Of a DNA stretch of 64,000 nt, positions 13,301-22,250 are shown in pieces. The notes beneath the pieces were generated by a model that did no database searches, was not told the origin of the DNA, and was given only the letters and a program-made list of their open reading frames with translations. Each line of letters starts with the position of its first letter. The first letter of the stretch is position 1. The translations under genes and the position numbers were made by a program. The stretch is from Flavobacterium davisii. Lineage in GTDB: Bacteria; Bacteroidota; Bacteroidia; Flavobacteriales; Flavobacteriaceae. The DNA lies in NCBI RefSeq assembly GCF_019565505.1, contig NZ_CP067378.1, positions 992,001 to 1,056,000 on the forward strand. Reading direction: 5' to 3'.

Positions 13301-13640
13301 AGCAAGACCCCCAAAAGTCTTCAACTCTATGGTTTGATTTAATTCTAAAACTAGTAATTGGGTCAGTGTCTGTAAATTTTATATTGTGGTTTGAATTAAA
13401 AACTTGATAGGTCTTTTGCCACATTGAACCGTCGTTATTTTTAAGATAAAAAGTGCCTCCTGTTTTTTTTTGCAAATACAACCACTCAAGGCCTCCATAT
13501 CCACATCCGCTTCCTTCTGATCCTTCACCCAGCCACATTGAACTATCTAATGTATAATAAGCATCTCCTGCCAGTTTCAACTGACCATAAATCATATTGA
13601 ATTTAAAAAATAACAATAAATAAATTATAACTTTCTTCAT
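10311..13640 (-). CDS. SprB-repeat surface protein with T9SS C-terminal sorting signal
   Basis: An intact 1,109-residue frame. The N-terminus (MKKVIIYLLLFFKFNMIYG) is a signal peptide. The middle contains several SprB-type repeats, clearest at residues around 720-870, with the recurring pattern 'C-x-x-G-x-D-G-x-I-x-x-x-x-x-G-G-T-P-P-Y-T-Y-x-W-S-T-G' and 'YQLTVVDSKGC'. The last 80 residues (NPSNGDFQTIVKL ... LAAGTYALILETAKETLVKKIIIY) match the type A sorting domain for the type IX secretion system, so the protein should be exported and anchored on the cell surface. SprB repeats occur in gliding adhesins; this protein is much smaller than SprB, so adhesion is likely but a role in motility is unproven. 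It lies 3 bp after the FN3 gene. Confidence 0.85.
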   Translation of the reverse strand: MKKVIIYLLLFFKFNMIYGQLKLAGDAYYTLDSSMWLGEGSEGSGCGYGGLEWLYLQKKTGGTFYLKNNDGSMWQKTYQVFNSNHNIKFTDTDPITSFRIKSNHRVEDFWGSCYTESLWEHSVGVQKVADVTYQNTEIFARWFNGWLNLNTYPVINLINTDLANNIIGDDDSIIIPEINDIEKKYYFWQYSASPTGPWIDLPANTSGKNFLQIKSSDFLPNSLIDSYFYIRVTTKVSHANEQGKIIALKYRKSAPHILSVVPTSPKCYKETDGSVIVNFDRALLDTEILGYNLFNIGTNADQTSSGALTGNPNLNLSNDRKSMTIKNLPAGKYRLNLGIGAIDGHETYTQGEKHKIEFEINEIPVVTFKLTKTDIWCHGGQDGVIKIEANGGNKLEKDTKDGCKGINGLSRYCFSLDNGLTWKGFDTEFSHTLMGLTKETYTIQVRDWKGCNALQPNGAILKLSETIQQPQEAVSLSYTSIKQPTFYGGTNGQLVVAIKGGTPFDDHSYAYEWKNSKGVLQTNITPYYDATAKVYYLTLTGIPSDTYTLTVRDKNYTSATNKDGCTVANSTQFLNQPDPIVVKLNVLRSISCNVTNVFGNEADLNPVDGQRDESQDGILQATVTGGVPFTGSDNNGLPYKYIWSKQKLDGSWEIWNDQDATAQYLNHGNYSLNVEDKNGIRLGIYVNNVISQETPVIQFMPQPSKLELQFQKSDISCSAGNNGWITAIPKGGTPPYTYEWTTGATTAQITNLIANNYFVKVVDAKGCFVQGSMLIDQPNGVVINGIVTSPTCHDGVDGSIITTVTGGTPPYTYSWSTGGNTKDIVSLTSGDYQLTVVDSKGCTYYKNFKLDNPDPIVVNLGGNRTLCNGQQLDLDISIPDPQAQYNWTSTQGFSSNSAKVSLTQADTYTAKVTSSKGCLGQDSFVLKTSNVAISSEFFLTSQAYLNDEVILINASNPLGENTSWEIPNTVTIVNQNEKYIVLKFTSLGSYTISLKQTQGDCYALYSKTINVEPKLINPTIGNEAQPFITEFLVTPNPSNGDFQTIVKLAESSPIKLRLYPINGQQPILEKSENGQKSYVLDFNSSLAAGTYALILETAKETLVKKIIIY

Positions 13641-13643
13641 TGT

Positions 13644-15715
13644 CTAATATTTTATATTAATACTTTCCGATTTACAAGGATTACCAGATTCCAAGTTTAC
13701 CAAAAGATGATATTCATACTCTGTATTCATACTTAATTGCGTGTCAGTAATTTCTTGAATAGGCTTGTTTATTTCTTTCCATAATGAAGGGGCTTCTCCT
13801 AATTTATTCCTATATATACTCACCCCCTTTATCTTTTCTTTAGATTTTTTAAAACGCCATGTCAGTAGTATTTTTCGCTGTTCTCTATCTACTGTTCCTA
13901 TTAAATTTTCAATAATAGCAATAGGATTCATATCAATAAATTCAACGGTAACTACTGAATGCTCTAGTGAGGAAGTTAAACCCTCTTTATCTTTGGCTAC
14001 TATGGCATACTGATAGGTGCTCTTATTTTCTAAATTTTCATCGGTATAACTTTGTAGCGTATCGTTTACTTTCAGAATTTCTGTCCATTCTTTTTCTCCT
14101 TGCTTTTTACGGCGCAGATGATGCGAAACCACATCTTCACTATAACTTCGTACCCACTCTAAATGAATTTTTCCTTTACTTACGCTATAATCTTTAAAAA
14201 TTGGAGCTGTGGGTGGGATACGATCCGGCTTTTCGAGTACCAAAATAGCTGACATCTCAGAAATATTATAGCGCTTGTCTTCTGCCGCCAAACGATAATA
14301 TACTTTAGGATTCGACATTTTTAAACTTACTTTATCCGTATAACTTGTTCCCTGAAATGGTTTTGTGTAAATATCCACAAACTCTTCATTGACATTATTA
14401 GCTTTCAAAATTCTGTACCCTAATAAATCTTTCTCTATATTGGCGTTCCATTTTAATTTAACCACGCCTAAACTGTCAATAGTACCTTCTAAACCTATTG
14501 GTTTCATAGGAGGAATGGAATCAATGGGTTGTACCAAAGTACTTTGCGAATTAAGTCTTTTGTTATTTTTTCCAACCACAAAGATTTTAAAGTAATTGGA
14601 TGGCCCTAAATTTTTATATTCAAATTTACGCGTTTGTGGAGAAAGCAATTCAGTTACTTTTTGATAAGGTCCCTTTTCATCTTCTGAATGGTTGACTTCA
14701 AAACCAGCAATATGATTTTCTAAATCATTTGGATAAGACCAATCTAATATAACACTATTGTCTTTAGTAATTTTATAATCATCTATACGTGTGGGTAAAA
14801 AAACATCATGGACACCTTTTGCTGTAATAACTTTGCTCAACTGTCCTTTTTCACCAAAAGCACTAATGCCATATAATTTGTAATGATAAGTTTTATCATT
14901 TTGAGCTAAAGTATCTACATAATATAATCGTTTAGATTGTACACCTTTTTGCTCATTCATATTTACTATAGGCGCATTGGTTATTGGCGAAAATGCTACT
15001 CCATCTTCGGAACGTTCAATTTTATAAGATGTAAATACATCTTTATACGATTCGTAATCCCGGAAATCAATACTTTTTTATCATCAGAAACAGCAATTAA
15101 ATCATCTATTGCAGGTAGTTTTTTATAATCTTTCATACCCACTAATACAGATGCCGATTTGAACTTACTATTAGGAATACTAATTTGATAGACATAAACT
15201 TCATTTCTAACGATAGAATTATCAACAAATCCCCAACCCGCTTTTAATGCGCCTTCAAAACTCATATCGGCAGCAAATAAACCGAAAGTATGACGTTGCT
15301 CCATTTCATCGGCTGTCTCAATAATTTTGGAAATAGAATTATTATTTTGTCCACTAATTTGGAATTCCTCACCATATATAGACTGTGCAACAATAGCAGC
15401 ATAACTGTCTTTCTGGATTAGTTCAGCCCACTGCTCCAAAGGTTGTGGTAATAAAGGATTAACAGTCAATATTTTTTTCTCAGGTTCGGCTATTAATTGA
15501 TTCCCTTTTTTAACAGTATAACGGGTTAGTATAAATCCTGTTTTAAGAGCTTTTTTCCACTCAGACGCAGAGGTAACTCCCCATCGCAATAAAATTTTGT
15601 CTTTCTGTCCGCGTGCAATGATTTTTAAAGGACTTACTTCTTTATTTTGAGCTATAAAACTCATTTGCATAAAAATTAAAAGAATAAAGAAGTATCTATT
15701 AAGAGTAATTGACAT
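13644..15715 (-). CDS. Secreted fibronectin type III-repeat protein, one frameshift
   Basis: The 239-residue N-terminal part (signal peptide MSITLNRYFFILLIFMQMSFIAQ) and the 438-residue C-terminal part are one gene. Restoring one base in the T6 run at 15074-15079 gives the continuous text KK-SIDFRDYESYKDVFTSYKIERSEDG. At least four FN3-like units are visible, each with the pattern 'D-x-x-x-x-x-L-x-W' (VILDWSYPND, VKLKWNAN, IHLEWVRSYSED, ILLTWRFKKS) and 'Y-x-Y-x-L/I-x-x-x-D'. It is the first gene of the surface cluster as transcribed. No sorting domain is seen at its end, so it may be periplasmic or held by a partner. Confidence 0.75.
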
Positions 15716-15863
15716 TTAGTTTTTCATTTTTTTTTGTAAAAGTACACTTTTAAATTATTTATTAAAAAAATTTAAACAATCCAAATAATTCGGTTATTGT
15801 TTTTAAATAATTTAAAAATCCCGTCAAAAAAGGCAATTTTTTATTTTTGCCAAGGCAATAAAA

Positions 15864-16274
15864 GATTAAAAACAAAAGTTGAGGAGGATAATTAAAAAAA
15901 GAGAGCTTTGTCAAAATTGAACACTACTTATGAACCCTACAGATCTTTTAAAATTGATACTTCCTGATTTTCTAGTTGATTATTTTGAAATAATTTCAGT
16001 TTATAATTCACAAGAAAGCCTGCATCTTTATTTTGAAGAAAAAGCAAAACCTCCAATAGAGTTTGATCACACAGAGTTAGTCTCTAAAGGGTTAACAGTC
16101 AATTATCAATCAATACTAAACTACTTTGATAATAGAAGTACTAATGCAGCTGCTGAATCTTTAATGCAAAAATAAAAGCCTTTAGGAGTCAGTTTAGAGG
16201 GGTAAGAAATATCGATTTTTTCTTATTCAGATTATCCAATCTTTTTGCTTAATCCCCACCTTTTGTTCTTGATC
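15864..16274 (+). mobile_element. Internally deleted ISAon1-like insertion sequence
   Basis: Imperfect 22-bp terminal inverted repeats at 15864-15885 and 16253-16274 (17 of 22 positions match; core ACAAAAGNTGNGGA) bound 411 bp. Inside, an 81-codon frame at 15930-16175 begins with the N-terminal part of an ISAon1-family transposase (MNPTDLLKLILPDFLVDYF, LHLYFEEKAKPP). It jumps directly to the C-terminal part (LTVNYQSILNYFDNRSTNAAAES), then shifts frame into NAKIKAFRSQFRG and ends SNLFA. The DDE catalytic middle is gone, so it could move only with help from a full-length element. It separates the surface cluster from the accessory block. Confidence 0.75.
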
Positions 16275-16364
16275 CGTAATTTTTCATTTATCAAGTTCTT
16301 TATTAATGTTATTTTAAATATGTATAAAACCTAATTTTATTCAAAGATTAACAACACCAAAAGG

Positions 16365-16514
16365 TTAGTTTTTAGATGAAAAATAATAAGAAATATATGA
16401 CATAATGAATATAATTATTCCGCCAATAAGTAGATATTTTCCAAAATGTATAAGAAAAGATAATATTATAACTGTTGATATTGGTTCCAAAGACTTGTTT
16501 TTTCTAGTTCTCAT
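16365..16514 (-). CDS. 49-residue membrane protein with two helices
   Basis: Begins MRTRKNKSLEPISTV and ends YYFSSKN. A basic N-terminus is followed by two hydrophobic segments (residues about 13-22 and 27-44) split by HFGKY, so it should span the inner membrane once or twice. It lies 71 bp downstream of the CHAT protease gene on the same strand and 49 bp after a conserved 23-bp element also found before the gene at 27435, which argues that it is really expressed. Function unknown. A small membrane protein next to a caspase-like protease could be a target or effector, but this is speculation. Confidence 0.5.
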   Translation of the reverse strand: MRTRKNKSLEPISTVIILSFLIHFGKYLLIGGIIIFIMSYISYYFSSKN

Positions 16515-16556
16515 AATTACTATAATTTAATTGTTTTATAGTTTATATGAAAAAGA

Positions 16557-16579
16557 TAAAAAGGTAACCCTATTGCTAA
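16557..16579 (-). promoter_or_regulatory. Shared 23-bp upstream element, copy 1
   Basis: On the minus strand this reads TTAGCAATAGGGTTACC then TTTTTA, and matches 22 of 23 positions at 27488-27510. Both copies lie about 50-60 bp upstream of a minus-strand ATG (16514 and 27435). GGGTTACC is an even palindrome-like core; position and repetition suggest a promoter or regulator site common to both transcripts, plausibly used by the sigma factor at 23433-24041 (inference). Confidence 0.5.
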
Positions 16580-16585
16580 AAAAAA

Positions 16586-19500
16586 TTATTCTAGTAGTAC
16601 AAAACCTGCCCAATAGTATGGGGAATATTTTTCTTTCATTTTGTTTTGGGCTTCATTGAAAGCTTCTTGTATGGATTTGCCATTGAAACATGCTGCATAG
16701 AAAATTCCGAATAATTCTGCTGTTTGTACATCAGGAACTTTCCATAAACTCATGATGATATTTTGAACACCTGCCATTTTAAATGCGCGTTGTAAACCGA
16801 AAACACCTTCACTACCGTTTATTTGACCTAAACCTGTTTCACAAGCGCTCAATACTACTAATTTACAATTGCTTAAATCAAGATTAGCGATTTCTTTAGC
16901 GGTTAAAATACCATCATCTGCATTTGTTTCATTATTGGTTTTTCTCCACGAATTATTTGCTCCAGCAAATAGTAAACCAGAACGCATCATAGGGTCTTCT
17001 GATGCTATATAGATTCTTTTTTAGCCTCTATTGGAATGTTTCTGTCTAATTCTGATAATTCCTGTTTTGTATTTTCAAAGAAAAAACCATGAGTTGCTAA
17101 ATGCAATATGAAAGGATTTACTTTTCCGCTTAATTGCTTTACACTCTCTTCTGTAGCTGCGCTTTCGGTTTTAATTGTAGTTTTGAAGTTATACGTAATT
17201 GCTTCTTTATTAATCTTATTTACCTCATCATTGGTGCCGGGTAAATAATTAAATTCCAAAATTCCACTTCTGGTTGCTAAATCATTTAATTCGTTTGAAT
17301 AAGCTTCTTTATAAACCTCAAGCTGTTTTTTGTTGTAATCAATTCCACCATATAAAACAATCTCAAAATTATCTTTTTATTGATGGTTAATGGTTTATAA
17401 TCTACCAATGTAGTTGTAGAGCCTAAAAGAATTAACTTGTACTTTTCGCCCAAAGTTTGATTTGTATTTACAGGTAGGGCTTTAAAATTTATTTGGTGCG
17501 CCAAACCCGAAGGAGCCAGATAAATCGTATTACTATTCTTTAATTCTGCTTCTAGTGGTTTGTAAAACAAATTGCTGATTTCTTTATCTGAATATTGCTT
17601 ATTAATTATCTTGGATTGTATTGAATCGTGCGCTTTATTATTCCTTTCTAATAAAACTGCTAGTTGTTTTTCCTCAAACAGATTTACAAACTTTGGAAAT
17701 TTGCTGTCTTTTTTAATTACAAAAGCACCATACATAATACTGTCAGTCCATTTTTTGTTATAATAATTAAATGAAACTAAGTCTATAACTACTTCGTTTG
17801 GTTTTAGTTTTTCTTGAATTTGTTTCCGGGAAGTAGTTAGTTCATTTTGGGGTTTTGCAAAAGTTGAGGAGCTACGGACTAAATCTTTTTCAAGGGATTC
17901 TGTAGAAGCTAATAAACTGAGGTAGGCTTCAGATTTTATAGTTGATTGCTCTTCGAGTTTGTTTAACTGTTTTTTGTATTCTATTAAATTATTGTATTTA
18001 ATTTTAATTTCTGGAACTCCATTTACTTCGATATCTTTTTTGATTCTTTTTTGATTTCGTAAGGTTAAGTTTTTCAGTAGAAGATTGTAATTGTATGTAT
18101 AACTATTAAAATCTGTTACAATGTTATAATTGTTTTTAGTTAAAGTTGACAATTCAAAATTTAACAAATTTGAGTAAGACTTATTAACGCTATTCAATAA
18201 TTGATGTTCAGATAATATATCTAAAATGTTAAATATGTTTTGTTTTCTTTTATAATCAAATTTTTTGTAATATTCTAAAAATAATGAATCATAATGATTA
18301 TTATTCGATAGTAATTTTAAAAAATTATAATATGTCCTGTAAGAAATGAAATGTTTTGATTCCATAACTTTAATCAAATTTACAACGCTATTAAGTGTTG
18401 TTGTATAATTGGAAATATCGTTACTACTTGAATAAACTTCTAAAAGGCCAAAGTATATATTGAATTCCAAATCATCTATAATGTTTTTATTTCTATTCTT
18501 TAGAGCCTTTTCATAATGTAATAGAGAGTTTTTTAAGTCATTTTTATAGAAATAAATATGAGCGATTGAACAATAAATACTTGCACAAAAATTGGAATTA
18601 TAATTGTAAGTTGGATTTTCTTCTGATAGTTCTATAACTTTATTTAGGGCATTAATAGCTTTATTAAACTCTTTATTACTCAAATAAATATTTGACCATC
18701 TCATTGAAAATATAATCATTAAATGCTTATCACTACTTAGAATATCATTATTATTAAATATAGAAGTTGCTTCATTCAAATATTGATACATTTTTTTTTC
18801 ATCGCCAATACTTGAATAAAAAAAAGTCGACTTTAGTAAAAGATCTAGACTTTCTCTTGATTCATTGCCAAATTTTTTTTTGCACAGACTTATACTATTT
18901 ATCAAATATTTTTCAGCATTTTTAAAGTCATCTTGAGATAAATATATATGATGCAATCCTTTGTTGGCATTAATATTATAGGTAATATTAGAGCTAATCT
19001 CTATGGTTTTTTTATAGTAATATTCAGCTTTCTTAAAGTCATTAGTTGTACTATAAATTTCACCTAACTCCAAAATAGCTTCATGTTCTTCGTCTTTTAA
19101 AGAAATATTTTTTCTAGCAATATCAATAATGCTTAAAAACAATTTTTCTGATTCGGTATATTTTTTTTGTAAGCTATATAATCTAGCTAATTCATAACAG
19201 ACTTTTAAATATTCTTTACTATAAATAGTGTATGTTTTCAGTACTAATTCTTGTGCCTCAATATAAAACGCTTTAGATTTGTCAAAATCAAATTGTTCTA
19301 AATAAAATATAGCAATTGTTTTTAATGTAAAAATATATTCATCTATTAATAAATCTGATAAATTTAGTTTTTGAAGCCTATGTGATTCTAAATATTTTTT
19401 TTGTGCTAAATCTATCTTCTTGTTCTTTTTGTAAAAGGTAGCTATATACCTTAAATTCAATTGGTATTCAATACTGTTAACGCCTTTTGTTTCTTTTAAA

Positions 19501-19996
19501 ACTTGACTTAAATCAAAAAGAGTTTTTTCAGACATTGAAAAATTATTCAAATCATCATATAACATAGATTTCTTATAAAGATAATCTGTGTATTTAACGT
19601 TGTTAGTTCCAAATAAATTTTTATGAATGAGTATAAGTTCATTTAAATATTCTAGAGCTTTATCGTATTTTTTATTTTGAATGTTTATAGAATATAGTTT
19701 TTCTAAAATTATAGTTGCAGTTTGATTAATGTTACCATATTCTATATTAGCAATTTTTAAACATTCATTAAATTTTTCTTCGGATTTAACTAAATTTTGA
19801 TCAATAAGATATGATAAAGCTAACATATACATATTGTTAAAATTATCTGAATCAGTTGATATATGAGTCGTATGTTTTTCATTAAATCTTATGACATTTT
19901 GATATTCTTTTTATCAAAATATATCTTTGTACTATCTATTTGAGATATTGTATATTGAAAAAACAAACCAAAAAAGATTAATGATGTAAACTTCAT
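16586..19996 (-). CDS. Exported TPR-CHAT caspase-like protease, three frameshifts
   Basis: Four frame segments join into about 1,136 residues when one base is restored in T-runs at 19908-19912, 17374-17378 and 17017-17022. The start at 19996 gives a signal peptide (MKFTSLIFFGLFFQYTIS), so the protein is probably periplasmic. Residues about 40-600 are helical TPR-type repeats (for example FDKSKAFYIEAQELVLKTY). The C-terminal CHAT domain shows the catalytic His in LHLATHGFF and the catalytic Cys in VVLSACETGLG, followed by MSLWKVPD and PYYWAGFVL. CHAT proteins are caspase-like cysteine peptidases; some act in phage-triggered cell death. It starts 1 bp after the truncated AbiEii gene and is followed by a small membrane protein gene. 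Its substrate is unknown. Confidence 0.8.
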
Positions 19997-19997
19997 A

Positions 19998-20330
19998 TTA
20001 CCAATTTATTATTTGATTAGAGAAAAACTTAGAATATTTAGTAGGAGCTAATTCACAATAGCTATATTCACCTTTGAACCCAAAAAATTCTATAGCTAAA
20101 TCAATATCTTCTGAAAGTCTATTTATTAGTTTCCAAGCTTTACTTAAAGAAGTGCCTCCTTTGAAAACTAGGTGTTGTGCTATTTCCATTTGAAAGATAA
20201 TTTCTAATGAGCGACTTACCCACCAATCTTTTTCAACAGCAAAAGGCTTCATTCCCATTTGAGTTGCAATGGCGTTAAAAACCGCTTCTTTTTCTGTTTT
20301 GCCTACTTTATAGAAATCTATTTTTGCCAT
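19998..20330 (-). pseudogene. Truncated AbiEii-type nucleotidyltransferase toxin
   Basis: 110 residues matching the N-terminus of AbiEii/AbiGii toxins: FAVEKDWWVSRSLE, VFKGGTSLSKAW (nucleotide-binding Gly/Ser motif) and SEDIDLAI (metal-binding D-x-D). Full toxins are about 300 residues; here the sequence ends soon after the second motif, at ...NQIINW, right beside the CHAT start. The later Lys and Asp motifs are missing, so it should be inactive. It follows the DUF6088 antitoxin-like gene in the antitoxin-toxin order of type IV AbiE systems. No continuation is found in the other frames, so this looks like a real deletion. Confidence 0.7.
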
Positions 20331-20366
20331 TTACTACTGCTTATATTATTTTAAATTGAAACAAAG

Positions 20367-20406
20367 AACTCGCCTTTATTTTATTTATTGATGTTTAAGG
20401 CGAGTT
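20367..20406. terminator. Hairpin between antitoxin and toxin genes
   Basis: A 10-bp perfect stem (AACTCGCCTT with its complement) encloses a 20-nt loop. It overlaps the last codons of the DUF6088 frame and lies before the toxin start. It could lower read-through into the toxin gene or end the antitoxin transcript; there is no long T-tract. Confidence 0.4.
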
Positions 20407-20988
20407 TCATTATTTTTTGAATCCAAACTGGAGCCAATGCTATATCGTGTAATAAGTCTTTTGTGTTTTCTTTTTCAACAAACCAATAATTTTGATTTCT
20501 TCTTCTGTGGTTACCTTACCATTTCCAATTTCTTTCAATGCTTGAATGACTAATCGACTAATTTTTCCTTTTGCCAGTAAGTTTTTAGGTGTAGTTTTTT
20601 TAAATTTTATCTTTCTTTTACCTACTTTTATTTCTCTTGGAGAGCCATCTGTAAGTAATACAATATTCATAGGTACTTGTGTACTCAATCCTAGTGCATT
20701 AAGTGCATAGCTCCCTGTAGGTATGGTTCTTATTCTGTCTCTTTTAGCAATGGCTTCGGCTACTTCTTCTGCTGTAGGAACTAATGGCCCTATCAATTTG
20801 CTAATTTTTGGGCGAACATAAATACCCTGTGCTACACGAACAATTATTTGTTTATTTTCTAACCTATCCAACGCTTTTCGCACAGCATCGGACGAACCAT
20901 AACCCATATAATCGTCAGGAATAATTAAAACTCCTTTTTGTCTGCTTTTTATAGATTTTTCTATTTGTTTTTCAATGCTTTGAGTCAT
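20381..20988 (-). CDS. DUF6088 / AbiEi-type antitoxin, one frameshift
   Basis: 182 residues read without interruption, starting MTQSIEKQIEKSIKSRQKG. Restoring one base in the plus-strand T5 run at 20471-20475 extends it through DLLHDIALAPVWIQKIM to a stop at 20381-20383, the usual C-terminus of this family. The N-terminal part (GSSDAVRKALDRLENKQIIVRVAQGIYVRP) is the winged-helix region that reads DNA, and SYALNALGLSTQVP is the family core. In AbiE systems this protein represses its own promoter and counteracts the toxin. Here a dyad upstream covers the promoter, and the partner toxin is truncated. Confidence 0.75.
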
Positions 20989-21005
20989 TTTAAAACTGTA
21001 TTATT

Positions 21006-21034
21006 TGTCACAAATATAGCAAAAATTTGTGACA
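21006..21034 (-). promoter_or_regulatory. Promoter and palindromic operator of the DUF6088 gene
   Basis: A perfect 10-bp inverted repeat, TGTCACAAAT at 21006-21015 and ATTTGTGACA at 21025-21034. On the minus strand the left arm contains TATATTTG (21011-21018), a good TAnnTTTG -7 box. The overlap of box and dyad suggests repression by the gene product itself, as known for AbiEi antitoxins. Confidence 0.6.
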
Positions 21035-21092
21035 GAAAAATTAAGATTATTATATTAATGATTTCTTAATTAATTAAAGGCTTGTGAAAACA

Positions 21093-22250
21093 TTATTTTT
21101 CTATTTCCCGCCAAATGGCATCTGCTTTTGATTCGTTATCTGCATGATAAAAGGCAATTGCTAGAATTCGTTTTGCTTCGTTTGTATTTTGTTGTTCTTT
21201 TGATAATTCTTTTATTTTACCAATAGCGGCTTCTGGATTATCTAACAAATCGAAAACACAAGCAAGATTAACAAATGCCATAGTATAGTTAGGGTCTAAA
21301 CTGATTGCTTTTTCAAAGTCTTTTTGAGCCGATTTTAAAAGTTGCATCATTTTGGCTAGGTCAGCTTCAGCACCTCTAGTTCCATTATAATTTAAACGGC
21401 TCGAGTTGTCCAGCTCTAAAGGATATAGAAAACGTTTTGGAAATTTGTGTTCTTCCAATGTTAACACTTTTAAATCTAAGGCGCTTAAGGTTTTAATTAC
21501 TCCTAAATTATTGTAATTTTCACGTGATGGAAAATAAGTGTTGATTTCTTCCAATAGTTGCATTGCTTCATCATACTTTTTTGCTTCTTTTAACTGAATT
21601 GATTTTTGAAAAGCAAGATAGAGCTCACTAGTTTTTTGTTTCACGGCAATTGCCATTTGTTTTCTTTCTGCTTTTGAAGGATAACCTGGATTAGTTTCAG
21701 GTAATTGATATTGTTTGTAGATACCCTCTATAGTTTTTTCATAGCAATCAAAAGGATTGTAGCCTGCAATGGCTGCATAGAAAAACCCTTGATAATCGGC
21801 TTGAGTTTCTCTACTTATTTTATCGGACTTAGAAACCGTTTTTAATTTTTGAGCTAATTCAGCATTATTTTTTCTAACTACAAATGCAAAATCAGCACAA
21901 AAAGTATGGTCGTTATAGTAATGTGCTAATTCATGACTTAAAACTACGGCTAATGCATTTGTACTATCCTTACCAAAAGAACGACAGAGATCATAAAACT
22001 TACCATCTACCATAATAGTTGGCTGAGGTGAAGTTGTGTACAAAGCTGGTGTTGTTTTGATAGTATCTTTATTTAAAAAGGCTAATTTTGGAGCTGCTTT
22101 AGAATTGCCATAAGCCAATACTAAGTTTTTGAAAACAGATTCAATTTGTTTTTCTGTATGAGTTTGACCCATAGAGAAAAAAGAAATAAAAGCAAGTATT
22201 AATGTCGTGCTTAGTTTCAAATTATTTTGAAGATTTCTATTCATTTTCAA
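21093..22250 (-). CDS. Exported M48-like metalloprotease with TPR region
   Basis: 385 residues. A signal peptide (residues about 1-29, ending SFFSMGQ) sends it to the periplasm. The zinc motif HELAH is at residues 106-110 (LSHELAHYYNDH), and ETQADYQGF near 147 supplies the downstream acidic ligand of gluzincins. The C-terminal half is TPR-like (AQKDFEKAISLDPNYTMAFVNLACVF). Its start overlaps the end of the preceding single-TM protein gene by 14 bp, so sigma factor, TM protein and peptidase are one operon. A role in processing the TM protein is an attractive inference, not shown. Confidence 0.75.
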   Translation of the reverse strand: MKMNRNLQNNLKLSTTLILAFISFFSMGQTHTEKQIESVFKNLVLAYGNSKAAPKLAFLNKDTIKTTPALYTTSPQPTIMVDGKFYDLCRSFGKDSTNALAVVLSHELAHYYNDHTFCADFAFVVRKNNAELAQKLKTVSKSDKISRETQADYQGFFYAAIAGYNPFDCYEKTIEGIYKQYQLPETNPGYPSKAERKQMAIAVKQKTSELYLAFQKSIQLKEAKKYDEAMQLLEEINTYFPSRENYNNLGVIKTLSALDLKVLTLEEHKFPKRFLYPLELDNSSRLNYNGTRGAEADLAKMMQLLKSAQKDFEKAISLDPNYTMAFVNLACVFDLLDNPEAAIGKIKELSKEQQNTNEAKRILAIAFYHADNESKADAIWREIEK

